NCBI RefSeq assembly: GCF_006716345.1
Contig: NZ_VFOX01000002.1
Location: 248,001 to 312,000, forward strand
DNA length: 64,000 bases
DNA from: Microbacterium saperdae
GTDB taxonomy: Bacteria; Actinomycetota; Actinomycetes; Actinomycetales; Microbacteriaceae
Direction: 5' to 3'
A program made the position numbers and the translations under genes. Numbering within the stretch: the first letter of the stretch is position 1; each line of letters starts with the position of its first letter. The notes beneath the pieces are model-generated. The model saw only the letters and a program-made list of their open reading frames with translations, was not told the DNA's origin and did not search any database. Positions 43,325-52,231 of the stretch are shown piece after piece.

Positions 43325-44461
43325 ATGACCGAGAACACCGCACTCATCCCCTTCCGCATCGACATCGCTCAGGCGGACATCGACGACCTGCACGATCGGC
43401 TGGCACGCAACCGCTGGCCTCACCCCGTTCCGGGCCGCGACGACCGCACGGACTTCCGCCGTGGCATCCCCCTGACGTATCTGCAGGAGCTCGCCGACCG
43501 CTGGGGCGACGGGTTCGACTGGCGTGCGCAGGAGGCGAAGCTCAACGAGCACGAGCAGTTCACCACCGTCGTGGACGGACAGACCTTCCACCTGGTGCAT
43601 GCCCGCTCGACGAACCCGGATGCCGTCCCCCTGCTGCTGAGCCACGGCTGGCCCGGATCCTTCGTGGAGTACCAGCGGCTTCTCCCGCTGCTGGCCGAAG
43701 ACTTCCACGTCATCATCCCTTCACCGCCGGGCTTCGGGTTCTCCACGCCGCTCTCGGGATCGGGATGGGAGCTGGCGCGCACGACGGACGCCTACGCCGA
43801 GATCATGACGCGGCTCGGCTATGCCAGGTTCGCGGCCCACGGCACTGACATGGGCGCGGGCATCGTCGGACGCCTCGCCGCCGTGCACTCCGAGCGCGTG
43901 ATCGGCACGCACGTGGGCGGCGATCGCACCTGGCTCGGCCTGGTCGGCACCAAGTTCCCCTCCCCTGCCGACCTGTCCCCCGCAGAGATCGCGCAGCTGG
44001 AGGAAGCGCATGCGGAGAGTGCGGCGGAGCGCGGGTACCTCGAGATGCACAACCACCGCCCCGACACGATCGGCCCGGCGCTCACCGACTCCCCGGTCGG
44101 GCTGTTGGCGTGGATCGCCGAGAAGTTCAAGCGCAGGATCGATGGTGGCCACCGGTCGCCGGATGTCGACGTCGATCAGCTCCTCACGAGCATCAGCGTG
44201 TACTGGTTCACCCGCAGCGGCGCATCGAGCGTGCAGTTCTACTACGAGGCGGAACACGCAGAGCTCGACTTCGTGATGGGCATCGGGGTGCCGTCCGGGT
44301 GGGCCGTGTTCGACGCGCATCCGCTCGTCCGACGCACGATGGACCCGTTCGGTGCGATCGGACACTGGAACGAATTCGCCGTCGGCGGGCACTTCCCCGG
44401 GATGGAGGAGCCGGCGCTGCTCGCGGGGGACATCCGGGCGTTCGTGCGTGGGATCAGCTGA
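43325..44461 (+). CDS. Epoxide hydrolase (EHN plus alpha/beta-hydrolase)
   Basis: The 378-residue protein has the N-terminal epoxide-hydrolase domain (IPFRIDIAQADIDDLHDRLARNRWP, residues 8-110) and the alpha/beta core. The oxyanion loop is LSHGWPGSFVEY near 102-113, the nucleophile elbow HGTDMGAG has Asp near 178, and the C-terminal VGGHFPGMEEP carries the catalytic His. The Asp nucleophile supports true epoxide hydrolysis. A GTG at 43316 is an alternative start. Confidence 0.9.
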   Translation: MTENTALIPFRIDIAQADIDDLHDRLARNRWPHPVPGRDDRTDFRRGIPLTYLQELADRWGDGFDWRAQEAKLNEHEQFTTVVDGQTFHLVHARSTNPDAVPLLLSHGWPGSFVEYQRLLPLLAEDFHVIIPSPPGFGFSTPLSGSGWELARTTDAYAEIMTRLGYARFAAHGTDMGAGIVGRLAAVHSERVIGTHVGGDRTWLGLVGTKFPSPADLSPAEIAQLEEAHAESAAERGYLEMHNHRPDTIGPALTDSPVGLLAWIAEKFKRRIDGGHRSPDVDVDQLLTSISVYWFTRSGASSVQFYYEAEHAELDFVMGIGVPSGWAVFDAHPLVRRTMDPFGAIGHWNEFAVGGHFPGMEEPALLAGDIRAFVRGIS

Positions 44462-44509
44462 GGTCGCGACCGGTGGGCTGCGGGACGTTCTCGCAGTCCG
44501 CCTCCCGGG

Positions 44510-45166
44510 TCAGACCGCGGTCGCGCTGATCGACGCGTGCGGGCGGCGGCCCTCCTGCACCCGCGCATCGCTGTCGACGACGGCGAATCCCGCGTCGTCG
44601 AGCAGTGCTGTCATCCCCGATATCGACCAGTAGTGCGCGGTGGTCACGGCATGCGAGAACGGTTCGCCATCCACCCCGTCGAAGAAGCCGAGGAGGAGGC
44701 CGCCGCCGTCTCGCACCACGCGGCGGGCGGCTGCGAGGAGCGACGGAAGCTCGTGCGGATCGGCGTGGATCACCGAGTACCAGGCGAGTACCCCACTGAA
44801 TGCGCCCGGCGCGACACCGGTGTCGGCGAGCGACGCGACCCGAAACGGGACGTGCGGAAACCGCGAGGAGGCATGGTCGATGAACTCCGGCACGAGATCG
44901 ATGCCTTCGATGTCGTGTCCGCGATCGGCGAGGAATGCGGTCCACTGCCCCGGGCCGCAGCCCGCGTCGAGAATGCGGCCGTCGATGGCCGCCGCCCACC
45001 GCCCGATGCGTTCCCGGTCGACCTGATCCATCTGCTCGATGGCGCCGAGGAGGGCCGCGTACTCCGCCGCGCGTGCGGAGTAGCTCGCTCGCACGCGCCC
45101 GTCGCTCACCGCCTGCCGAGGCGCGGAGGCTCCTGGGGGGAGAGACGACACGGGGATGGATTCCAC
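44510..45166 (-). CDS. SAM-dependent methyltransferase
   Basis: The 218-residue protein starts at GTG and has ILDAGCGPGQWTAFLADRGHDIEGIDLVPEFI (motifs I and II, near 65-95) and LAWYSVIHADPHELPSLLAAARRVVRDGGGLLLGFF (motifs IV-V). Similar proteins in actinobacteria are annotated only as class I methyltransferases. It is divergent from the next membrane-protein gene. Confidence 0.87.
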   Translation of the reverse strand: MESIPVSSLPPGASAPRQAVSDGRVRASYSARAAEYAALLGAIEQMDQVDRERIGRWAAAIDGRILDAGCGPGQWTAFLADRGHDIEGIDLVPEFIDHASSRFPHVPFRVASLADTGVAPGAFSGVLAWYSVIHADPHELPSLLAAARRVVRDGGGLLLGFFDGVDGEPFSHAVTTAHYWSISGMTALLDDAGFAVVDSDARVQEGRRPHASISATAV

Positions 45167-45270
45167 GTTGGCGAGCTTAGGTCGTCGGCTCGACTGCTGG
45201 CATGCTCAGTACGAGCAGAGGCACGCCCCCACGACGCGGACGGCACGCTGCAACGGAGAGGACGCAGGCA

Positions 45271-45792
45271 ATGACGATCATTCGACTGGGCCGACCGACG
45301 CCATGGCGTGGCATCATCACCAGCCTCGTCATGGGCGCGGGCGCAACGGTCATCGGCATGCTGCTCGCCCTCTTCAGCTCGCACCCCGAGAACTCACCGC
45401 TCCTGTTGTTGTTCCTCCTGCTCCCTGCGATCGTCATCCCGTGTCTGATCGCGCTCAATCAGTACGCGGAGTTCGATCCGCAGACGGGGCTGATCCGCAT
45501 CAACGGCACTGCGCCCGTTCCGCTCTCGCGCATCGACCGGGCCCGCACGCGGACGTTCCGCGGTGTCAGCAGCATCGACCTCGGTACCGGGCCGACGCGC
45601 AAGGAGCGCTTCATGGTGGCGAACGGTCCGTTCGGGAGTCCACGGGTGGAGCGCGACTGGGTACGCCATCTGTTGCCCTACACCGGACTCCCGCGCCGAG
45701 GGCAGATGCTCGACGCGGGAATCGGCACGGAGAACCTGGGCTCGGAGACCCTCGAAGACGTGCAGATCTTCGCACAGGATTCGCTCAAGTGA
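45271..45792 (+). CDS. Two-helix membrane protein with cytoplasmic beta domain
   Basis: The protein has 173 residues from the ATG of MTIIRLG. Two adjacent transmembrane helices (about 12-32 and 40-60, LLLLFLLLPAIVIPCLIAL) are followed by a 100-residue soluble domain beginning with FDPQTGLIRINGTAPVPLSRIDRA, a pattern seen in PH-like membrane proteins. Its function is unknown. A frameshifted lipoprotein gene follows 28 bases downstream. Confidence 0.75.
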   Translation: MTIIRLGRPTPWRGIITSLVMGAGATVIGMLLALFSSHPENSPLLLLFLLLPAIVIPCLIALNQYAEFDPQTGLIRINGTAPVPLSRIDRARTRTFRGVSSIDLGTGPTRKERFMVANGPFGSPRVERDWVRHLLPYTGLPRRGQMLDAGIGTENLGSETLEDVQIFAQDSLK

Positions 45793-45820
45793 CCCGGCGG
45801 GCTCGCGACAGGAACGGGAC

Positions 45821-46365
45821 ATGATCATGGCGACACGTGAGACGCGGGGCCGGGCGACGAGCTCGATGGCGACGATCGCGGTCTGCGCGATCGCTCTGAC
45901 CGGATGCATGGTTCCCTCCGCACCGGAGGGCCAGAAGCCTCGGCGGCCGGAAGCCTGACTCTCGAGGAGGCGAAGGCGGGGGCGATCGACATCCGCGACA
46001 CGCTCGCGGCGTTGTACCCCGAAGAGGACATCGCGGACATCCGCGCGAATGCGACCTCGAAGGCACTCATGCCCTGCGATGGTGAGGAGGAGTTCGCCTG
46101 GCCCGGTCGCACCACCATCACCGTGGCCGGCGCCGTCGACAAGGACGACGCGCTGGATGCTGTCGCCGACGGGTGGGGCGAGCGTGCGGGATGGACGGTC
46201 GATCGCACGACGTCCGACAAGGGCTTCCCCCGCCTGGTGCTCAATCATGACGACGGCACCCACGTAAACATCGCTTACTTCTACGACGGCGATGAGCTCT
46301 GGGTCGACGTGGTGTCGCCGTGCTTCACACTCCCCGGGGGCCTCACCCTGGGAGGCGAGTACTGA
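45821..46365 (+). pseudogene. Lipoprotein gene split by a frameshift
   Basis: The first frame codes a lipoprotein signal (MATIAVCAIALTGC, Cys near 29) and stops at 45956-45958. The second frame continues with EASAAGSLTLEEAKAGAIDIRDTLAALYPEEDIADIR and a complete acidic domain ending LGGEY at 46365. The two overlap over GGGCCAGAAGCCTCGGCGGC, so one net base change joins them into a normal protein of about 180 residues. A sequencing error, a recent mutation or slippage are all possible. The mature domain has two Cys (MPCDG and SPCF) that may form a disulfide. Confidence 0.7.
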
Positions 46366-46429
46366 TCCCTCCGGATCCGTGCAGGTTGCCGATCCGGGCT
46401 CGCGATGAGACGGCAGCCCGGCATTTCCG

Positions 46430-46660
46430 TCAGACCGATCCGTTCGGAGTGAACGGGCTCGAGGGACCGTGGTGACGGCGGGTCTCGGGGTCGATCCAGT
46501 TGCCCGAACCGGTCATCCGGTGCCAGCGCTTGTGGAACGCGAGATCGGTGCCGTCTGCTTCGACCACAGCCGCACCGCACAGATCGCAGATGCGCAGGAT
46601 GACGATGTCACCGTCTGCGGTCTTGATCGAGAACGACCCCGTCGGAAATACGACGCCCAT
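46430..46660 (-). CDS. Small zinc-ribbon-like protein
   Basis: This 76-residue protein carries CDLCGAAV (CxxC near 25-28) and FHKRWHRM (His pair near 42-46), enough for one zinc site of C2H2 geometry. It is preceded by an AGGAGGAG box. The rest is beta-strand at the N-terminus and a disordered Pro/Arg tail. Its function is unknown. It lies 115 bases from the dnaB stop on the same strand. Confidence 0.7.
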   Translation of the reverse strand: MGVVFPTGSFSIKTADGDIVILRICDLCGAAVVEADGTDLAFHKRWHRMTGSGNWIDPETRRHHGPSSPFTPNGSV

Positions 46661-46775
46661 CGTGCTCCTCCTCTCGCGCCCTCACCGACCGTGGAGGTCG
46701 GGTTCGAGGGTCCTCTGAGGGTAGCTGAGCACGCCCCACGCCGACGCGTCGTGTCGGCCTGGAACCCACAATCAA

Positions 46776-48149
46776 TCAGTGGAAGTCGCCGCCGGGGGCC
46801 ATATCCATGAAGCGCGAGTAGTGACCCTGGAACGCGACGGTGATGGTCGCGGTCGGGCCGTTACGGTGCTTGGCGACGATCAGGTCGGCCTCGCCGGGAC
46901 GCACGTCCTTGTCATACACGGAGTCGCGGTGCAGCAGGATCACCATGTCGGCATCCTGCTCGATCGAGCCGGACTCACGGAGGTCGCTGATCGCGGGCTT
47001 CTTGTCGGTGCGCTGCTCGGGACCACGGTTCAGTTGCGACAGGGCGATGACCGGAACCTGCAGCTCCTTGGCGATGAGCTTGAGGCTACGCGAGAACTCC
47101 GAGACCTCCTGCTGACGCGACTCGACGCGCTTGCCCGAGGTCATGAGCTGCAGGTAGTCGATGATGACCATGCGCAGGCCCTCGCGCTGCTTGAGCCGAC
47201 GGCACTTCGCGCGGATCTCGACCAGCGTCATGTTGGGGCTGTCGTCGATGTAGAGCGGGGCGTCGTTGATGCGCCCACGGGTGGCGGCGACCGTGGTCCA
47301 GTCGCGGGGGTCGAGGTTTCCCTTACGCATGTTCTGCAGCGGGATCTGACCCTCGGCGCTGAGCAGACGCATCGCGATCTCGCTCTTGCCCATCTCGAGG
47401 GAGAAGAACACCGACGGGATGTTGTGGCCGATGGACGCCGATCGCGCGAAGTCGAGCGCGAGCGTCGACTTACCCATCGCGGGTCGCGCGGCGACGACGA
47501 TCATCTGCCCACCATGCAGGCCGTTGGTGAGCTCATCGAGCTCCTTGAAACCGGTGGGGACGCCGGTCATGGAGCCATCGCGGCCGCTGGCGGCCTCGAT
47601 CTCCTCGAGTGCGGCATCCACGGCGATCTGCAGCGGGACGTAGTCCTCGGCCGTCTCGGATCCGGTGATCGAGTAGATCTCCGCCTGGGCGTTGTTGACG
47701 ATGTCGGTGGCGTCGCCCTCGCCCGCGTAGCCGAGCTGCACGATGCGCGTGCCGGCGTCGACCAGGCGACGAAGGATCGCGCGCTCCGAGACGATGCCCG
47801 CGTAGTAGCCGGCGTTGGCGGCCGTCGGAACGATCGAGGTGAGCGTGTGCAGGTAGTCGGCGCCGCCGGCTCGGCCGAGCTCACCCGTCTTGATGAGCTC
47901 GTCGGTGACGGCGACGACGTCGGTCGGCTCGCCGTGCGAGTACAGAGAGAGGACCGCTTCGAAGATCAGCTCGTGCTTGGGGATGTAGAAGTCGGCACCC
48001 TTGAGCGTCTCGATCACATCGGCGACGGCGTCTTTCGAGAGCAGCATGCCACCCAGGGCGCTCTGCTCCGCGAGGAGGTCGTGCGGCGGCACGCGTTCGG
48101 GAGAGCGCTGCCCTCCGAGGCGGTCCTGCGAGATGTCCGCGATCGACAC
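46776..48149 (-). CDS. dnaB: Replicative DNA helicase DnaB
   Basis: The protein has 457 residues from the GTG with GGGAG upstream. The N-terminal helicase domain (VPPHDLLAEQSALGGMLLSKDAV) is joined to the RecA-like motor with Walker A ARPAMGKSTLAL near 214-225, Walker B MVIIDYLQLM near 318 and the arginine-finger region KHRNGPT near 430. It forms the hexameric ring that unwinds the fork. No intein interrupts it. It is separated from the rplI operon by two opposite-strand genes, and DnaA-box-like sites lie in its upstream region. Confidence 0.97.
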   Translation of the reverse strand: MSIADISQDRLGGQRSPERVPPHDLLAEQSALGGMLLSKDAVADVIETLKGADFYIPKHELIFEAVLSLYSHGEPTDVVAVTDELIKTGELGRAGGADYLHTLTSIVPTAANAGYYAGIVSERAILRRLVDAGTRIVQLGYAGEGDATDIVNNAQAEIYSITGSETAEDYVPLQIAVDAALEEIEAASGRDGSMTGVPTGFKELDELTNGLHGGQMIVVAARPAMGKSTLALDFARSASIGHNIPSVFFSLEMGKSEIAMRLLSAEGQIPLQNMRKGNLDPRDWTTVAATRGRINDAPLYIDDSPNMTLVEIRAKCRRLKQREGLRMVIIDYLQLMTSGKRVESRQQEVSEFSRSLKLIAKELQVPVIALSQLNRGPEQRTDKKPAISDLRESGSIEQDADMVILLHRDSVYDKDVRPGEADLIVAKHRNGPTATITVAFQGHYSRFMDMAPGGDFH

Positions 48150-48676
48150 ACTGCTCCCTTCGATGCGACTTTCATTGACGTCGTGGCGCCGCTGCAGGAA
48201 GCGGCGCTGGATCCGCTTCGACTGTGCGACGGGCACCTGCACAGCGAATCAGGCACCCCCGACATTCGGTCGCTCGCTAACGCTACGAGGGGCGCTATCC
48301 ACATGCAACACAGCCTGTGGATAACCCTGTGCAAAGTGTGCGAACAAGATCGGAGTGTCTGTGCACAACCGCTGTGGATAACTCGGTGGAGGGTCCGAAC
48401 TTGAAACTTTTTTAGCCGCCCGGATCAGGGGTTTTCCCTTTCCCCAGCCTGTGGATGGGAAAGAGCTTCAATATTCGATTGAAGGTTGCCTCTCGCGAGG
48501 CGGCATGTGCAGAACCTGGGGAAAGTCAAGCTCGGATTCTCCCGGGCGCGTCACGGAACGACATGCCCGGCATTGCGCGGAAAACCCCCTAGACAGGGGG
48601 TGCACCTGGGAGTAAGGTCTCCGGCAATCGATGCACTTCGTGTGAACGTGCGTTGCCTTCGGAGGGGGAGGTTGAC
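48150..48676. promoter_or_regulatory. dnaB upstream region with DnaA-box-like cluster
   Basis: No gene lies in this 527-base gap. TGTGGATAA, the complement of the perfect DnaA box TTATCCACA, occurs at 48316-48324 and 48373-48381. Near matches occur at 48295-48303 (CTATCCACA) and 48450-48458 (TGTGGATGG). AT-rich tracts (a T6 run near 48407-48412) and an inverted repeat CTTCAAT/ATTGAAG (48466-48484) follow. It separates divergent genes and may hold both promoters. Confidence 0.65.
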
Positions 48677-49681
48677 GTGGATGCTCGGGCCACCCGACGC
48701 GGCGTACCCGCCGGCGTCATCTGGGGTGGCCTCGGCGTGCTCCTCTGGTCCGCATTCGCGATCTTCACCGGCGGTTCCGCCCACGCGGACGAGAGCGATG
48801 AGGGTCCGCTCGACGAGATCACGTCCCTCGTCGGCCAGACGGTCACCTCGGTCGCCACACCGGTCGTCACGCAGGTCGTGGCTCCCGTCGTGACCCAGGT
48901 CGTCGCCCCCGTCGTCCAGACCGTGGTCGCTCCCGTGCAGCAGGCCGCCCCGGCGGTCGTGCAGACGGTCGCGCAGACCGTGGCCGCCGTCCCCGTGGTC
49001 GGTCCGGCCGCAGCCCCCGTGGTGAAGGTGGTCGCTGACACGACGCAGGCCGTCACCGCCCCGGTCACAGACCTCCTCACCGACTCCCCCGTCGCACAGA
49101 TCACCGATCCGATCCTCGACGTCGTCACCGGTCTTCCCGTCGTCGGAGGTCTCGTCGACGACCTCGGCGTGACCGAGGTGGTCCGAGATGTCGTCGGCGT
49201 CGTCGATGACACGACCGGGCTCATCGGCGGAGTAGCTGCCGAAACTCTTCCGCCGGTGCTCGAAGCCCTCGAACCGACGACTCCCGGTACCGGTCCCGAG
49301 CCGGGCGCTCCTTCCTCGCCCACCGTCTCCGGCACGGATCCGGCAGCAGCGGCGATCCTCACGCCCCGCGCCGGTGGTCCGGGCTCATCGGCTGTGCCCG
49401 CGCACGCTCCTGGCGAGGTCGCTGCCTCCCTGTCCGTCCTCGGCCTGAACGACGATGCGACTCCGGCAGACCTCCCTGCGGATGGCGCCCCCGGTGCCCC
49501 ACCGGGGGCTCCCGCATCCCCGACTTCCTCCGCCGGCCCCGGCGGAGCCTCCTCGTACACCCATGCTCGCCTCGGCGACTCCGGCGTGCCCCCGCTCCGT
49601 GCCTGGGAGCGGGCTGCCGGCGCATCCGACGACGTCCTTCCGGCGTCTCCGGTCGCCGACGCCGACGTCTCTCCTGACTGA
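48677..49681 (+). CDS. Secreted Val/Pro repeat protein beside chaplin-like gene
   Basis: The protein has 334 residues from the GTG with GGAGG upstream. A signal-like helix (GVIWGGLGVLLWSAFAIFTGGSAHA, about 8-36) is followed by short tandem VVTQVVAPV/VVQTVVAPV units at about 55-115. Further Val/Asp-rich segments (VVGGLVDDLGVTEVV) then lead to a Pro/Gly/Ala-rich tail. There is no sortase motif. The alternating hydrophobic pattern could form beta or amyloid-like surfaces. It precedes the chaplin-like gene on the same strand, 103 bases away, so a joint cell-surface role is inferred. Confidence 0.65.
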   Translation: MDARATRRGVPAGVIWGGLGVLLWSAFAIFTGGSAHADESDEGPLDEITSLVGQTVTSVATPVVTQVVAPVVTQVVAPVVQTVVAPVQQAAPAVVQTVAQTVAAVPVVGPAAAPVVKVVADTTQAVTAPVTDLLTDSPVAQITDPILDVVTGLPVVGGLVDDLGVTEVVRDVVGVVDDTTGLIGGVAAETLPPVLEALEPTTPGTGPEPGAPSSPTVSGTDPAAAAILTPRAGGPGSSAVPAHAPGEVAASLSVLGLNDDATPADLPADGAPGAPPGAPASPTSSAGPGGASSYTHARLGDSGVPPLRAWERAAGASDDVLPASPVADADVSPD

Positions 49682-49784
49682 CGGGTTGTCACGTCGTTCC
49701 CCGTGAACGACAGATGCTGTGCTGCGCGCACCCCAGATGCGCACGCACATCCCCGACACCCCACACCCAGTCAGGAGCAACATC

Positions 49785-51476
49785 ATGCGTACATATCTGA
49801 AGCGTGCCCTCTGGGGGACGCTCATCGCCGGCGGGATCACCCTGCTCGGCGCGACGGCCGCGAATGCGGCCGAGACATCCGGCGAGGACGGACTCCTCTC
49901 CGGCACCCAGGCAGTGGCACCGGTCTCCGCACCGCTCACCGTCGTCGGCAACGCGATCTCGGTGCTCGGCACCTCGACCGCCCCGGCTCCGGCCCCAGCC
50001 CCGGCACCGGCCCCTGCCCCGGCACCGGCACCGGCACCCGCCCCTGCACCGGTGACGAGCGGCGAATCCGGCACCGCCTCCGGCACTCAGGCCGCGGTGA
50101 CCGTCACCGTTCCCGTCACCGTGACGGGCAACGCGGTGAGCCTTCTCGGCACCTCTTCGACCAGCACTCCGACCGCGGTTTCCCAGAGTGAGGCTCCCCA
50201 GGCCCAGACTCCCGCGGCCGGGGTGCCTTCCCTCACGACCAACGGCATCGACGGCGTGCTCTCGGGCACGCAGGCGCTGCTGCAGGTCGATGTGCCGGTG
50301 ACCGTCACCGGCAACTCGGTGTCGCTGCTCGGCACCAGTGGTACCAACGCCCCGGCAGGGCAGGGAGCCGCAGCACCGGCCTCCCCCGCCCCGAGCGAGG
50401 CCGCCACGGATGGATCGGATGGCGTCGGCAGCGGAACCCAGGTCGTCGCTCCGATCACCGCACCGGTGACGGTCGGCGGCAACGCGATCTCGATCCTCGG
50501 CGACAGCAGCGTCACCGCGAACCCGAGAGCATCCGCACCCACACCCGCATCGACGCCGGCTCCGTCCGGCGGCACCTCGGGCGATGATTCGCTCCTGGGC
50601 GGAAGCCAGGTTACGGCTCCCATCGCCGCTCCGATCACGCTGGTCGGCAACGCGATCACCGTCGGCGGCACCAGCGCCGTGTCAGGACCTGCTCCGGCGA
50701 CACCCGCCCCGGCGGGCCCGGTCGGGAACGCCCCGGCAGCTCCGGCGACGTCCGGCGAGAACGGCGTCGGAGGCGGCACCCAGGTGATCGCCCCCGTCAC
50801 GGCTCCCGTCGCCATCGGCGGCAATGCGATCGGCGTCCTCGGTGACAGCAGTGTCTCCGGTGGCGCGGGCACGCCCGCACCGGCATCCACGCCCGGCACT
50901 CCTGCCGAGACGTCAGGTGACGATGCGATCCTCGGTGGCACGCAGGTGATCGCGCCGGTCAGCGCACCGGTCTCAGTCGTCGGCAACGCAATCGGGGTGC
51001 TCGGTGACAGCACTGTCACCGGAGGTGCAGGCGCCGCGCCGGCACCGACCGCTCCCCTCACGGGAGGCGGCCTCACCACCGGTCTGGACTCGATCCTCGG
51101 CGGCACGCAGCTGGCGCTCCCGGTCACCCTGCCGATCACGATCGGCGGCAACGCCATCGCGGTCGCCGGCGAGAGCACGGTCACCACGCCGGGGACGACG
51201 CCGGGAACCGACCCCGGCACTGACCCCGGAACCGACCCGGGCACCGATCCCGGCACTGACCCGGGAACCGACCCCGGAACCGATCCGGGAACCGACCCGG
51301 GAACCGACCCCGACGCCCTCGTCGGAGCGGGTACGGCATCCGGTGCGGCCACGGCCGCGGCAGCGGAGGGCCTCGCCATGACCGGCGGCGCTCCTGCGCC
51401 GGGCGTGCTCGTGATCGGAGTGCTGCTGCTCCTCGGTGGTCTCGCCCTCCTGCGTCGTCGCACGATGACGGCGTAG
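49785..51476 (+). CDS. Chaplin-like eight-repeat surface protein with LAMTG sortase signal
   Basis: The protein has 563 residues from the ATG with AGGAG upstream. The signal peptide is LIAGGITLLGATAANA. Eight units of about 35 residues follow, each of the form SGxxxxLGGTQVxAPVxAPVxxxGNAIxVLGxS, which matches the chaplin domain core (Asn-Gly turn, Gly-Asn-x-Val/Ile) but without its Cys pair. Linkers are Pro/Ala rich, including a long (PA)n run near residue 70, and a TDPG repeat (about nine units) comes before the end. The C-terminus has LAMTG, a hydrophobic helix and RRR, the class E sortase signal. It should be wall-anchored and may coat the surface. Confidence 0.78.
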   Translation: MRTYLKRALWGTLIAGGITLLGATAANAAETSGEDGLLSGTQAVAPVSAPLTVVGNAISVLGTSTAPAPAPAPAPAPAPAPAPAPAPAPVTSGESGTASGTQAAVTVTVPVTVTGNAVSLLGTSSTSTPTAVSQSEAPQAQTPAAGVPSLTTNGIDGVLSGTQALLQVDVPVTVTGNSVSLLGTSGTNAPAGQGAAAPASPAPSEAATDGSDGVGSGTQVVAPITAPVTVGGNAISILGDSSVTANPRASAPTPASTPAPSGGTSGDDSLLGGSQVTAPIAAPITLVGNAITVGGTSAVSGPAPATPAPAGPVGNAPAAPATSGENGVGGGTQVIAPVTAPVAIGGNAIGVLGDSSVSGGAGTPAPASTPGTPAETSGDDAILGGTQVIAPVSAPVSVVGNAIGVLGDSTVTGGAGAAPAPTAPLTGGGLTTGLDSILGGTQLALPVTLPITIGGNAIAVAGESTVTTPGTTPGTDPGTDPGTDPGTDPGTDPGTDPGTDPGTDPGTDPDALVGAGTASGAATAAAAEGLAMTGGAPAPGVLVIGVLLLLGGLALLRRRTMTA

Positions 51477-51767
51477 CCGCAGCCCCGGCGGTGCGGGAGT
51501 CCTCGGGGGAGGAGACCTTGCACCGCCGGTGCGCGGGTGCGTCGACCGTCGCGGAGACCGGGCACTGCGTCCCGGCATCCTGCACCGTCGCAGCCCGCGC
51601 GACATCGCGGGTGCCTCGCGGGGATTCCTCTCCGCGGGGCATCCGCCGCGCCATCGGCACGAATCGGCGACGTGTCGGAGCTATCGGCCCGGAGACGCCG
51701 AACGCCCCCTGTCCCGAAGGGCAGAGGGCGTTCGTGCGTCGACGGGCTCAGAGCCCGAGGAACAGAA
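51477..51767. other. Gap between surface-protein gene and rplI
   Basis: No convincing gene is visible in either direction. The stretch is GC-rich with short frames only; the one structured element is the rplI-side terminator at 51700-51733. Confidence 0.5.
51700..51733 (-). terminator. Terminator of rpsF-ssb-rpsR-rplI operon
   Basis: GAACGCCC (51700-51707) pairs with GGGCGTTC (51726-51733), and an inner CTG/CAG and CCC/GGG pairing extends the stem around GAA. It lies 34 bases beyond the rplI stop. Confidence 0.8.
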
Positions 51768-52220
51768 TTACTTGGCGGCGACGACCTGCAGCGTGATGAC
51801 CGCAGTCACGTCGTCGTGCAGACGAACGGTGGCCTCGTGGTCACCGGTCGACTTGATCGGCGCCGTGATGTGCACCTTGCGCTTGTCGATCGCACCGAGA
51901 CCGGCAGCCGCGACAGCGTCGGCGACGTGCTCGGTCTTGACCGAACCGAAGAGGCGACCAGCGGCGCCCGCCTTGACGGCGAGACGGACCTTGGTGCCCT
52001 CGATGGCGGTCTTCAGTGCGACAGCGTCGTCACGGTCGTGGATCGCGCGTGCCTGACGCGCGGCCTGGATCGATGCGACCTGCTTTTCGCCACCGCGGGT
52101 CCACGCCGTAGCGAAACCCTGGGGGATGAGGAAGTTACGGGCGTACCCGTTCTTGACCTCGACCACGTCACCGGCACTACCCAGCCCGGCGACCTCGTTC
52201 GTGAGAATCAGCTTTGCCAT
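51768..52220 (-). CDS. rplI: 50S ribosomal protein L9
   Basis: The 150-residue protein has the L9 N-terminal domain [37 protein letters not shown], a long connecting helix, and the C-terminal rRNA-binding domain. It is the last gene of the rpsF operon, starting 11 bases after rpsR. Confidence 0.98.
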   Translation of the reverse strand: MAKLILTNEVAGLGSAGDVVEVKNGYARNFLIPQGFATAWTRGGEKQVASIQAARQARAIHDRDDAVALKTAIEGTKVRLAVKAGAAGRLFGSVKTEHVADAVAAAGLGAIDKRKVHITAPIKSTGDHEATVRLHDDVTAVITLQVVAAK

Positions 52221-52231
52221 CTCGATACCCC

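Noticed and set aside
48295-48458. oriC
   Set aside because: Exact DnaA boxes are few and dnaA, dnaN and rpmH are absent, so only a secondary DnaA site is proposed.
51190-51315. Short regular repeats taken as a possible CRISPR or minisatellite
   Set aside because: They are in-frame TDPG codons inside the chaplin-like gene, with no spacers and no cas genes nearby.
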